From NCBI RefSeq assembly GCF_019303475.1, contig NZ_JABLSI010000057.1, positions 1 to 53,755 on the forward strand: a DNA stretch of 53,755 nt. Direction: 5' to 3'. This stretch comes from Streptomyces sp. JJ38 (GTDB lineage Bacteria; Actinomycetota; Actinomycetes; Streptomycetales; Streptomycetaceae). Position 1 is the stretch's first letter, and each line of letters opens with the position of its first letter. Below, piece by piece: positions 40,482-48,485 of the stretch. The translations under genes were made by a program, and so were the position numbers. Under the pieces are notes generated by a model. It was not told the DNA's origin. It did no database searches and saw only the letters and a list, made by a program, of their open reading frames with translations.

Positions 40482-41021
40482 TCAGCTGCGGAACCGGGCC
40501 CAGAGCTGGGGGAAGCGCTCCGCGAGCACGCGGTCGTCCTCGAAGTTCAGCGGGGTACCCAGCGGTTCCCGCGGCGGCTCGGGCAGCCCCAGGTCCGGCA
40601 CCTCGGTGCCGAGCAGTTCCTCGTACGCCTCGTCCGCGGCGAAGCCCAGCTCCTCGGCCTCCCCGTCGATCTCCGGGTCGAAGTCCTCCAGCAGCTCGGC
40701 GAGGTCGTCCGGGTCGCCGTGCAGCGCGCCCTCGAACACCGCGCGCCCCTGTGCGATGAGCCAGCAGCGGAAGGCGTCGAACACGTCGTCACTCGCGCCG
40801 TCCAGCAGGACCCAGGCGGCGCCCCACACGTCCCAGCGGTAGGCCCGCTGGAAGCGCGTCTCGAAGTGCCGGGAGAAGTCGGTGACCGTCTCCGGGTCGA
40901 GTTCGGCCAGCCGCTCGACCAGCAGCTCCGCCTGCTCGTCCGGGTCGCCCTCGGCAGCCTCGCGGGTGCTGTCGACCAGCTCCCAGAACTCGTCCTCGTG
41001 CATCGTCACGCGACCCAGCAT
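40482..41021 (-). CDS. DUF4240 protein
   Basis: 179 residues as drawn from ATG 41021; GTG 41009 or ATG 41003 (MHEDEFWELVD) is closer to the usual family start. The pattern MDEFW..VD at the N-terminus and RYRWDVWGAAWVLLDGASDDVFDAFRCWLIAQGR-like central block (residues ~60-95; here FQRAYRWDVW) identify DUF4240. The rest is highly acidic (Asp/Glu). Function unknown; family members often sit beside toxin or signalling genes, which is not the case here. Confidence 0.87.
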   Translation of the reverse strand: MLGRVTMHEDEFWELVDSTREAAEGDPDEQAELLVERLAELDPETVTDFSRHFETRFQRAYRWDVWGAAWVLLDGASDDVFDAFRCWLIAQGRAVFEGALHGDPDDLAELLEDFDPEIDGEAEELGFAADEAYEELLGTEVPDLGLPEPPREPLGTPLNFEDDRVLAERFPQLWARFRS

Positions 41022-41206
41022 CCGCCCGGCGCACCCGTCCCGCCACGTGGAGTCCCGCAGCCGGGCGACGGCCTTCGGCCAGGCGGCGGCAGCGGGGCCT
41101 GGGGGAACGCGGAAAACAGGACAGAAGGTGTCGGGTATCGGTGTGAGCGTGGAACCGGCTTAACGCGGCGGAGGGTCCGCGGGCACGACGGAAGGACGGA
41201 CAGGGC

Positions 41207-42178
41207 ATGACCAACAGCGAATCCCCGACGGCGGGAAGGGCGGACCGGCCGCTGCGCGGCAGGGTGGCGCTCGTCGCGGGCGCCACCCGGGGCGCGGGCC
41301 GGGCGATGGCCGTCGAGCTGGGACGCGCCGGGGCCACGGTCTACGCCACCGGGCGCACGACGCGGCAGCGGGTGAGCGAGATCGGACGGGCGACCGAGAC
41401 GATCGAGGGCACGGCGGAACGCGTCACGGCGGCGGGCGGCACCGGCATCGCCGTTCCCACGGACCACCTGGTCCCCGAACAGGTGGCCGAGCTCCTCACC
41501 CGTGTCGAGCGGGAACAGGGCCGCCTCGACATCCTCGTCAACGACATCTGGGGCGGGGACCACCTCGTCGGCTGGGACCAGCCGATGTGGGAGCACGACC
41601 TGGACGACGGGCTGCGCGTGCTGCGCCTGGGCGTCGAGACCCACATCGTCACCAGCCGGTACGCGATCCCGTTGCTCGTGCGGGAGCCGGGCGGCCTGGT
41701 GGTGGAGGTGACGGACGGTACGGCCGACTACAACCGCCGCTACCGCAAGCCCCTCTACTACGACCTGGCCAAGAGCGCGCCGCTGCGCATGGCCCGCGGC
41801 CTCGGCGAGGAGCTGTCGGGCCACGGGGCGACGGCCGTGGCGCTGAGCCCCGGCTGGCTGCGCTCCGAGACGATGCTGGACACCCACTTCAAGGTGACCG
41901 AGGACACCTGGCGCGAGGGCGCCAGGCAGAACCCCGACTTCGCCGTCTCCGAGTCCCCGCTGTACGTGGCCCGCGGCCTCGCCGCCCTGGCCGCGGACCC
42001 CGGGCGCGCCCGGTTCAACGGGCGCTCGCTCTCCAGCGCCGACCTGGCCCGCGAGTACGGCGTCACGGACGCGGACGGCTCGCGCCCGGACGCCTGGTCC
42101 TACCTGGAGGACCTGGAGGCCCACCAGAGAGCCGGTGCCGACGCGGGCCCCCGCCCCGACCCGGAGGACTATCGCTAG
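41207..42178 (+). CDS. Short-chain dehydrogenase/reductase
   Basis: 323 residues from ATG 41207 (GGAAGGA upstream). Rossmann NAD(P)-binding motif ALVAGATRGAGRAMA is near residues 20-34, and the catalytic YxxxK is YDLAK near 185. The Ser that usually precedes it is not obvious: the strand reads VVEVTDGT, so Thr or Asp occupies the place. The structural Asn motif reads VNDIWGG instead of NNAG. These changes match a DHRS1-like atypical SDR group. About 40 extra C-terminal residues are polar. Substrate unknown. Confidence 0.88.
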   Translation: MTNSESPTAGRADRPLRGRVALVAGATRGAGRAMAVELGRAGATVYATGRTTRQRVSEIGRATETIEGTAERVTAAGGTGIAVPTDHLVPEQVAELLTRVEREQGRLDILVNDIWGGDHLVGWDQPMWEHDLDDGLRVLRLGVETHIVTSRYAIPLLVREPGGLVVEVTDGTADYNRRYRKPLYYDLAKSAPLRMARGLGEELSGHGATAVALSPGWLRSETMLDTHFKVTEDTWREGARQNPDFAVSESPLYVARGLAALAADPGRARFNGRSLSSADLAREYGVTDADGSRPDAWSYLEDLEAHQRAGADAGPRPDPEDYR

Positions 42179-42199
42179 GCCCGGGCCCCGGCGTCGTCC

Positions 42200-43213
42200 T
42201 CAGCCCGGGTCGGGGGCGTCGTCGTCCGGGCCGGGGGCGTCGTAGAGGGCCGCGGTGCGGCGGGCGGCCTCGGCGAAGCGGAGGCGGAGGTCTGCGGGGG
42301 ACAGGATCTCCACCTCCGGGCCGAGGGCGAAGAGCTGGCCGAAGGCGACGTCCGGGGACTCCACGGGCAGGGTGACGGTCAGGGTCACCCTGCCGTCGGT
42401 CTCCGCGCGGTCGGCCGCGGCCAGTGCCTCGTCCGCCACGGCGCGGTCGCTGTACACGTGCCGCAGCCGCCGTGCCCCGGCCTCGGTGAGCCGCAGCACG
42501 ACCCGCGTGCGCAGGATGGAGCGGGCGAACTCCGCGGCGCGCTGTTCCCAGAAGGCGGGGAGGTCGAACGACTCCTCCCGGGTGAACCGGAAGCCGGTCG
42601 GTTCGGCGGAGGCGATCCGGTCGACGCGGTAGACGCGGAAGCCGCCCTCGGTCCGGGCGGCCAGGTACCAGACCCCCGCCTTGAGGACGAGGCCGTGCGG
42701 GTCGAGGAGGCGGTCCACCGTCGTGTCGCCCCGCCGGCGGTAGCGGACGGCGATCCGGCGGTCGTCCCAGACCGCCTCGGCGAGCGTGGGCAGGGGCTCC
42801 GGCGTGGCCGGCTCCTGCCACCAGGCGGGTGCGTCGAGGTGGAAGCGCTGGGACACGCTGCGCTGAGCGTCGCTCAGGTCCGGGTTCAGCGCGGCGAGGA
42901 CCTTGAGTCCGGCGGCGGAGGCGGCGTCGGCCAGGCCCAGGTCGCGCAGGGCGGTGGGCACGCCGGACAGGAAGAGGGCCTCGGCCTCCGCGCGGGCCAG
43001 CCCGGTCAGCCGGGTGCGGTAGCCGCCCAGCAGCCGGTAGCCGCCCGCCCGGCCCCGGTCCGCGTAGACGGGTACCCCGGCCTCGGCCAGCGCCGCCACG
43101 TCACGGGTCACCGTCCGTTCGGAGACCTCCAGTTCGGCGGCGAGTTCGGCGGCGGTCATCGTCTGCCGGTTCTGGAGCAGGAGCACCAGCCGGACGAGTC
43201 GAGCTGCCCGCAT
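42200..43213 (-). CDS. YafY-type transcriptional regulator (HTH_11 + WYL)
   Basis: 337 residues from ATG 43213. The N-terminal HTH (~1-55; RLVRLVLLLQNRQTMTAAELAAELEVSERTV) is followed by a WYL domain (~140-220; KAGVWYLAARTEGGFRVYRVDRI) and a C-terminal WCX-like domain (~235-325). WYL domains bind nucleic acids or nucleotides and often act in DNA-damage or phage-response control. The C-terminus carries a small internal duplication (DAPGPDD / DAPDPG). Divergent from the NSS transporter across 190 bp, so it may regulate that gene. Confidence 0.92.
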   Translation of the reverse strand: MRAARLVRLVLLLQNRQTMTAAELAAELEVSERTVTRDVAALAEAGVPVYADRGRAGGYRLLGGYRTRLTGLARAEAEALFLSGVPTALRDLGLADAASAAGLKVLAALNPDLSDAQRSVSQRFHLDAPAWWQEPATPEPLPTLAEAVWDDRRIAVRYRRRGDTTVDRLLDPHGLVLKAGVWYLAARTEGGFRVYRVDRIASAEPTGFRFTREESFDLPAFWEQRAAEFARSILRTRVVLRLTEAGARRLRHVYSDRAVADEALAAADRAETDGRVTLTVTLPVESPDVAFGQLFALGPEVEILSPADLRLRFAEAARRTAALYDAPGPDDDAPDPG

Positions 43214-43404
43214 GGCCCCGCATTCTGCCGCGTCGTCAGCACCACCCGCACGGGCGGGCGTACGCGGCCCCGTCCGGGAGGCGGAGCGGACGGTGCGCTG
43301 TTAGCGTGCAGACACCCATAACGCCGAAAAACGACAAAGAATCAGCATCCGGCGCATACCGCCGCACACCTGACCAGAGCAACCGGCACCGAGGGATTGG
43401 GACC

Positions 43405-44925
43405 ATGAGCGATCAACCTCGCGAGAGGTGGGGCACCCGGGCGGGCTTCATCCTGGCGGCGATCGGATCGGCGATCGGGCTCGGGAACATCTGGCGGTTC
43501 CCGGCCGAGGCGGCCCGCAACGGCGGCGGCGCCTTCATGCTGCCGTATCTGATCGCCCTGCTGACGGCCGGTCTACCGCTGCTGATCATGGAGTACACGA
43601 TCGGACGGCGGTACCGGGGGTCGGCGCCCGCCGCGTATCTGCGGCTCTCCCGGCCCGCGCAGTTCATCGGCTGGTGGCAGGTGGCCATCTGTTTCGTCAT
43701 CGCCACCTACTACTCGCTCATCCTGGCCTGGGCGCTGCGCTACGTCGGCTTCTCCGTCGGCCAGAAGTGGGGCGACGACGCCGAGACCTTCCTGTTCGCC
43801 GACTTCCTGAAGGTGGGGGACTCCCCGGGAGACCTCGGCGGCTACGTGGGCGGCGTCTTCTGGCCGCTGCTGGCGGTCTGGCTGGCGGTGCTCGTCGTCC
43901 TCGCCCTCGGCATCCGGCGCGGCATCGAGAAGGTCGCGCTGATCTTCATCCCGCTGCTGGTGGTCTTCTTCGTCATCCTGGTCATCCGGGCGCTCACGCT
44001 GGACGGTGCCGACGTCGGCCTGGACGCCCTGTTCACGCCGGACTGGGACGCGCTGACCGACGGCGACGTGTGGGTCGCGGCCTACGGGCAGATCTTCTTC
44101 TCGCTGTCCGTCGGATTCGGCATCATGATCACCTACGCCTCCTACCTCGGACGGCGTTCGGACCTCAGCGGCTCCGCGCTCGTCGCGGGCTTCGCCAACA
44201 GCTCCTTCGAGATCCTCGCCGGCATCGGCGTCTTCGCCACGCTGGGCTTCCTCGCCGCGCAGGGCGGCACCGAGGTCCTCGACACGGAGGGCGGCCTCGG
44301 CCTCGCCTTCGTCGCGTTCCCGACGATCATCTCGGAGATGCCGTGGGGCGGCTTCTTCGGCGTGCTGTTCTTCCTGTCCCTGGTGATCGCGGGCTGGACG
44401 TCGCTCATCAGCATCATGCAGGTGATCGTCGCCGCCGTGCAGGACCGGCTCCGGATGTCCCGCGTCCCGGCCGTGGCCATCGTGGGCGGCGCCGTGGCCC
44501 TCGCCTCCCTGCTGCTCTACCCGACCAACGGCGGGCTGTACCTGCTGGACGCCGCCGACCGCTTCATCAACCGCTACGGCATCGCCCTCGCGGCCCTGAC
44601 ATCCGTCGTCGTCGTGGCCTGGATCGTGCGCAAGCTGCCCGTCCTGCAACGGGACGCGGACGCCACCTCGGCCGTGAAACTGGGCCGCTGGTGGAAGATC
44701 TTCCTCGGCCTGATCACCCCGATCGTGCTCGGCGCGATGCTGGTCGACTCCCTCGCCCAGGAGATCGACGAGAACTACGCGGGCTACCCGACCAGCTTCC
44801 TGCTCTGGGCGGGCTGGGGCGTGGCCGCCGGTGCCCTGGTCATCGCCGTCCTCCTCTCGCTCATCCCGTGGCGGGGCGGAGAGATCAAGCCGCCGCAGGA
44901 GGCGGACGAGGAGAGGAGTGCCTGA
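43405..44925 (+). CDS. NSS (SNF) family sodium-dependent amino-acid importer
   Basis: 506 residues from ATG 43405 (GAGGGA upstream); the longer frame from 43306 has no RBS. LeuT-fold Na+/substrate symporter: TM1 with AIGSAIGLGNIWRFP near residue 20 (unwound substrate/Na+ site), GGGAFMLPYL near 45, TYYSLILAW near 112, FFSLSVGFGIMITYASY near 230. About 12 TMs. The overlapping 45-residue downstream gene is the small subunit typical of the methionine/alanine importer MetPS, so methionine or alanine uptake is the best guess. Confidence 0.93.
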   Translation: MSDQPRERWGTRAGFILAAIGSAIGLGNIWRFPAEAARNGGGAFMLPYLIALLTAGLPLLIMEYTIGRRYRGSAPAAYLRLSRPAQFIGWWQVAICFVIATYYSLILAWALRYVGFSVGQKWGDDAETFLFADFLKVGDSPGDLGGYVGGVFWPLLAVWLAVLVVLALGIRRGIEKVALIFIPLLVVFFVILVIRALTLDGADVGLDALFTPDWDALTDGDVWVAAYGQIFFSLSVGFGIMITYASYLGRRSDLSGSALVAGFANSSFEILAGIGVFATLGFLAAQGGTEVLDTEGGLGLAFVAFPTIISEMPWGGFFGVLFFLSLVIAGWTSLISIMQVIVAAVQDRLRMSRVPAVAIVGGAVALASLLLYPTNGGLYLLDAADRFINRYGIALAALTSVVVVAWIVRKLPVLQRDADATSAVKLGRWWKIFLGLITPIVLGAMLVDSLAQEIDENYAGYPTSFLLWAGWGVAAGALVIAVLLSLIPWRGGEIKPPQEADEERSA

Positions 44926-45062
44926 TGTCGGCCAGTGCCATCGTGATGCTGATCGTGTCGATCGTGGTGGTCTGGGGCGGGCTCGTCCTGGCGATCCTCA
45001 AACTGCGCGGCCACCCCGAGGTGGAGCTGCCGCCCGAATCCCCGGAGGAGCACTCCATCTGA
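44925..45062 (+). CDS. MetS-like small subunit of the NSS importer
   Basis: 45 residues: one hydrophobic helix (~5-27) then a short charged tail (KLRGHPEVELPPESPEEHSI region). ATG 44925 overlaps the transporter's TGA by one base (TGATG). Single-TM proteins of this size and position are required partners of the methionine/alanine NSS transporter in Corynebacterium (MetS). Too short for most gene callers. Confidence 0.85.
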   Translation: MSASAIVMLIVSIVVVWGGLVLAILKLRGHPEVELPPESPEEHSI

Positions 45063-45074
45063 CGGCCTGCCACG

Positions 45075-45120
45075 CGACACACCGACGGGACGGTGGCCCC
45101 ACCGTCCCGTCGGTGTGTCG
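45075..45120. terminator. Bidirectional terminator between metS-like gene and aceE
   Basis: Perfect 22-bp arms (CGACACACCGACGGGACGGTGG and complement) with a 2-nt CC centre, between convergent genes. Strongest hairpin in the window apart from 8463-8510. Confidence 0.88.
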
Positions 45121-45139
45121 GTGTCGGTGTCGTGTCGGC

Positions 45140-47824
45140 TCAGGCGAGGCCGTAGCGCTCGGCCGCCTGCCGGACCGTCTCCTGCTTGACCTCGCCGCGC
45201 CGGGCGAGCTGAGCCAGCGCGGCCACGGCGATCGACTGGGCGTCCACCCCGAAGTGGCGCCGCGCGTTCTCGCGGGTGTCGGACAGGCCGAAACCGTCGG
45301 TGCCCAGCGAGCTGTAGTCGCCCGGCACCCACTGGCTGATCTGGTCCGGCACCTGGCGCATCCAGTCGCTGACGGCCAGGATCGGGCCCGGAGCGCCCTG
45401 GAGCACGCGCGTCACGTACGGGGTGCGCTCCTCGCCGCGCAGGGCGGCGGCGTCGCACTCCAGCGCGTCCCGGCGCAGCTCGCCCCAGGACGTCGCCGAC
45501 CACACGTCCGCCGCGACGCCCCACTCCTCGGCCAGCAGCCGCTGTGCCTCCAGGACCCAGTGGATGGCCGTGCCCGAGGCGAGCAGCTGGGCGCGCGGCG
45601 CCTCGGCGTCGTCCGCCACCCGGCCCTCGTTGAACCGGTACAGGCCCTTGACGATGCCCTCCTCGACGCCTTCCGGCATGGCGGGCTGCGGCTTGGGCTC
45701 GTTGTAGACGGTCAGGTAGTAGAAGACGTCCTCGGGGTTCTCCCCGTACATCCGCCGCAGCCCGTCCCTGACGATGACGCCGATCTCGTAGGCGAAGGCC
45801 GGGTCGTAACTGAGCGCCGCCGGGTTGGTGGCCGCGATGAGCGGGGAGTGCCCGTCCGCGTGCTGGAGGCCCTCGCCCGTCAGCGTGGTGCGGCCGGCGG
45901 TGGCGCCGACGACGAAGCCGCGGCCGAGCTGGTCGCCGAGCGCCCAGAACTGGTCGGCCGTGCGCTGCCAGCCGAACATCGAGTAGAAGATGTAGAACGG
46001 GATCATCGGCTCGCCGTGCGTGGCGTACGACGTCGCGGCGGCGGTGAAGTCCGCCATGGCGCCGGCCTCGGTGATCCCCTCGTTGAGGATCTGCCCGTCC
46101 TTGGCCTCCTTGTAGTACATGAGCTGGTCGCGGTCGACCGGCTCGTACGTCTGGCCGAGCGGCGAGTAGATGCCGGCGGAGGGGAAGAGCGCCTCCATGC
46201 CGAAGGTGCGGGCCTCGTCCGGAACGATCGGCACCCAGCGCTTGCCGGTCTCCTTGTCCCGCATGAGGTCCTTCACCAGCCGGACGAACGCCATGGTGGT
46301 GGCGATCTCCTGGCTGCCGCTGCCCTTGGCCAGCGCCGCGAAGGGCCGCTCGGCGGGCTCCGGCAGCGCGACCGGGTGCACCTTGCGGGCCGGGGCCGGT
46401 CCGCCGAGGGCCGCGCGCCGCTCCTTCAGGTAGCGCACCTCGGGGCTGTCCGCGCCCGGGTGGGCGTAGGGCACCAGCTCCTCGTCGAGCCGTGCGTCCG
46501 GGATCGGCAGCTCCAGCAGGTCCCGCATGGCGCGGAACTCCTTGCCGGACAGCTTCTTCATCTGGTGGTTGGCGTTGCGCGACTCGAAGCCCGGGCCGAG
46601 CGTCCAGCCCTTGACCGTCTGCGCGAGGACGACGGTCGGCGCGCCCTTGTGCTCGACGGCCGCCCGGTAGGCCGCGTACACCTTGCGCGGCTCGTGCCCG
46701 GCACGGGAGGTCTGGAAGCACTCGGCGATCTTCGCGTCCGAGAGCAGCTTCGCCATCTCGACGAGGGCCGGTTCGGCACCGAAGAAGTGCTCGCGGATGT
46801 AGGCGGCGTCGCGGGTGGCGTAGGTCTGGAACTGGGCGTCCGGCACCTCGCGCAGGCGCCGCAGCAGCGCGCCGCTGGTGTCGAGCTGGAACAGCTCGTC
46901 CCAGGCGGAGCCCCACAGCGACTTCACGACGTTCCAGCCGGCCGCGCGGAACTGGGCCTCCAGCTCCTGCACGATCTTGAAGTTGGCGCGGACGGGGCCG
47001 TCGAGCCGCTGCAGGTTGCAGTTGATGACGAAGGTCAGGTTGTCGAGCTGCTCGCGGGCGGCGAGTGCGAGGGCGGCCGTCGACTCGGGCTCGTCCATCT
47101 CGCCGTCGCCCAGGAAGGCCCAGACGTGGCTCCGGCTGGTGTCCTTGATGCCGCGGTTCTCCAGGTACCGGTTGAACCGGGCCTGGTAGACGGCGGAGAG
47201 CGGGCCGAGCCCCATCGAGACGGTGGGGAACTCCCACATCCACGGCAGCCGCCGCGGGTGCGGGTAGGAGGGCAGGCCCTTGCCGCCCGACTCCTGGCGG
47301 AAGTTGTCGAGGTGCTCCTCGCCGATCCGGCCCTCCAGGAAGGCCCGGGCGTAGATGCCGGGGGAGGCGTGGCCCTGGATGTAGAGCTGGTCACCGGAGC
47401 CGTGCCGCTCCGGGTCCTCCTTGCCGCGGAAGAAGTGCTGGAAGCCCGTCTCGTAGAGCCAGGCCGCCGAGGCGTAGGTGGCGATGTGCCCGCCGACGCC
47501 GTACCGGCTGCCACGGGTGACCATGGCCGCGGCGTTCCAGCGGTTCCAGGCGGTGATGCGCCGCTCCATCTCCGGGTCGCCGGGCAGCTCGGGCTCGGCG
47601 GCGGTGGGGATGGTGTTGAGGTACTCGGTCTCCAGCAGCGAGGGCACGGCCAGGCCCTCGCGCCGGGCGTGCTCCACCGTCCGGCGCACCAGGTAGGCGG
47701 CGCGCTGGGGACCGGCGGCCTCGCGGACGGCGTCCAGGGACTCGCGCCACTCGGCGGTCTCCTGTGGGTCGCGGTCGGGCAGCTGGTCCAGCTCGCTCGC
47801 CTGGGTGCGTACGGGGTCAGTCAT
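45140..47824 (-). CDS. aceE: Pyruvate dehydrogenase E1, homodimeric type
   Basis: 894 residues from ATG 47824, full length. Thiamine-diphosphate enzyme that decarboxylates pyruvate and passes the acetyl group to lipoyl-E2. The ThDP motif is FLGDGEMDEPES near residue 232 through INCNLQRLDGP near 265. Other landmarks are GHIATYASAAWLYETGF near 115, KGWTLGPGFESRNANHQ near 395, and the transketolase-like central domain with NEGITEAGAM near 580. The homodimeric aceE form is the norm in actinobacteria. Monocistronic; E2 and E3 are elsewhere. Confidence 0.96.
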   Translation of the reverse strand: MTDPVRTQASELDQLPDRDPQETAEWRESLDAVREAAGPQRAAYLVRRTVEHARREGLAVPSLLETEYLNTIPTAAEPELPGDPEMERRITAWNRWNAAAMVTRGSRYGVGGHIATYASAAWLYETGFQHFFRGKEDPERHGSGDQLYIQGHASPGIYARAFLEGRIGEEHLDNFRQESGGKGLPSYPHPRRLPWMWEFPTVSMGLGPLSAVYQARFNRYLENRGIKDTSRSHVWAFLGDGEMDEPESTAALALAAREQLDNLTFVINCNLQRLDGPVRANFKIVQELEAQFRAAGWNVVKSLWGSAWDELFQLDTSGALLRRLREVPDAQFQTYATRDAAYIREHFFGAEPALVEMAKLLSDAKIAECFQTSRAGHEPRKVYAAYRAAVEHKGAPTVVLAQTVKGWTLGPGFESRNANHQMKKLSGKEFRAMRDLLELPIPDARLDEELVPYAHPGADSPEVRYLKERRAALGGPAPARKVHPVALPEPAERPFAALAKGSGSQEIATTMAFVRLVKDLMRDKETGKRWVPIVPDEARTFGMEALFPSAGIYSPLGQTYEPVDRDQLMYYKEAKDGQILNEGITEAGAMADFTAAATSYATHGEPMIPFYIFYSMFGWQRTADQFWALGDQLGRGFVVGATAGRTTLTGEGLQHADGHSPLIAATNPAALSYDPAFAYEIGVIVRDGLRRMYGENPEDVFYYLTVYNEPKPQPAMPEGVEEGIVKGLYRFNEGRVADDAEAPRAQLLASGTAIHWVLEAQRLLAEEWGVAADVWSATSWGELRRDALECDAAALRGEERTPYVTRVLQGAPGPILAVSDWMRQVPDQISQWVPGDYSSLGTDGFGLSDTRENARRHFGVDAQSIAVAALAQLARRGEVKQETVRQAAERYGLA

Positions 47825-47903
47825 CGTGGCCGCCTTCCGGGATGAGGACGGTGGTGGGGCTGTGAAAGGTGCAGGGCAGGACAGGGGTGAGCCCGCGGCG
47901 ATG

Positions 47904-47932
47904 ACCATAAGCCTCGATCGATGATCGATCAA
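47904..47932 (-). promoter_or_regulatory. aceE promoter with overlapping GATCGAT dyad
   Basis: On the minus strand TTGATC (47932-47927), a 17-bp spacer and TATGGT (47909-47904) form a good sigma-70-like promoter about 80 bp before the ATG. The 15-bp dyad GATCGATGATCGATC (47916-47930, 7-bp arms, one centre base) covers the -35 and spacer, the position of a repressor operator. Confidence 0.55.
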
Positions 47933-48485
47933 AGTCTCCCCAGGGGAAAATCTCTTCCACGGGCCAAAATCGGCATTCCGTGCCATGAAATCCGGCACTC
48001 AGTGTCGAGTGAGTGCGGTGCGATTCGCCGCTTTCATCCGACGAGGGGCGGTACGCCCCTCACATGTCTTCTATGGTCGAAAGTTCCCTTCCTGCAAGGT
48101 CGTCCGAGCCGAGGCGGCCGCCCGCCCCTGCCGCTCGGACGCCCTGGGCGGCGGTCCCGGTGTGGCCCCGGGCGGCGGAGTGCGGGCCGCTCCTCCGTGG
48201 CCCCGGCGGCGTCCCCGCACGTCGGGGCGTGGGACGGGGCTCATGGCGAGCGAGGGCCGAGGCAGGGCCGGGTTCCGGCGGCCGGCCCGGCCGCCCGGCC
48301 GGACTCGGTGCGCGGCACCCGTCGCGACCGGTGGTTCAGCCGCGCGGCGTCTCGGATCATGAGACGCCGTGCTCGGCCGGATGACGCGGCCTCAGCGATG
48401 CTGCAACCGTTGCGTAGGCTCGGATCGTCTCGTCACGCAGGCCGAAAGAGCTGGTCAAGCGCGGCACACGGGAAATGGGGCAGCA
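47933..48485. other. Divergent region between aceE and the SARP gene
   Basis: About 550 bp, arginine-rich open frames only, none convincing. A perfect hairpin GAGGGGCG-GTA-CGCCCCTC sits at 48043-48061. The TGAYACGCC repeats found before the ESX-like operon are not seen here, so I see no sign of autoregulation by the SARP protein. Confidence 0.5.

Noticed and set aside
40309..40842. Forward frame with collagen-like GPTGPTGP
   Set aside because: Antisense to DUF4240 for most of its length; the repeat is a by-product of GC-rich sequence.
48043..48061. Perfect 8-bp-arm hairpin in the aceE-SARP gap
   Set aside because: Real as a hairpin but far from both starts and not next to any stop; no function can be argued.
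47985..48362. 125-residue forward frame upstream of the SARP gene
   Set aside because: No family, Arg/Pro/Gly-rich composition and no RBS; likely non-coding.
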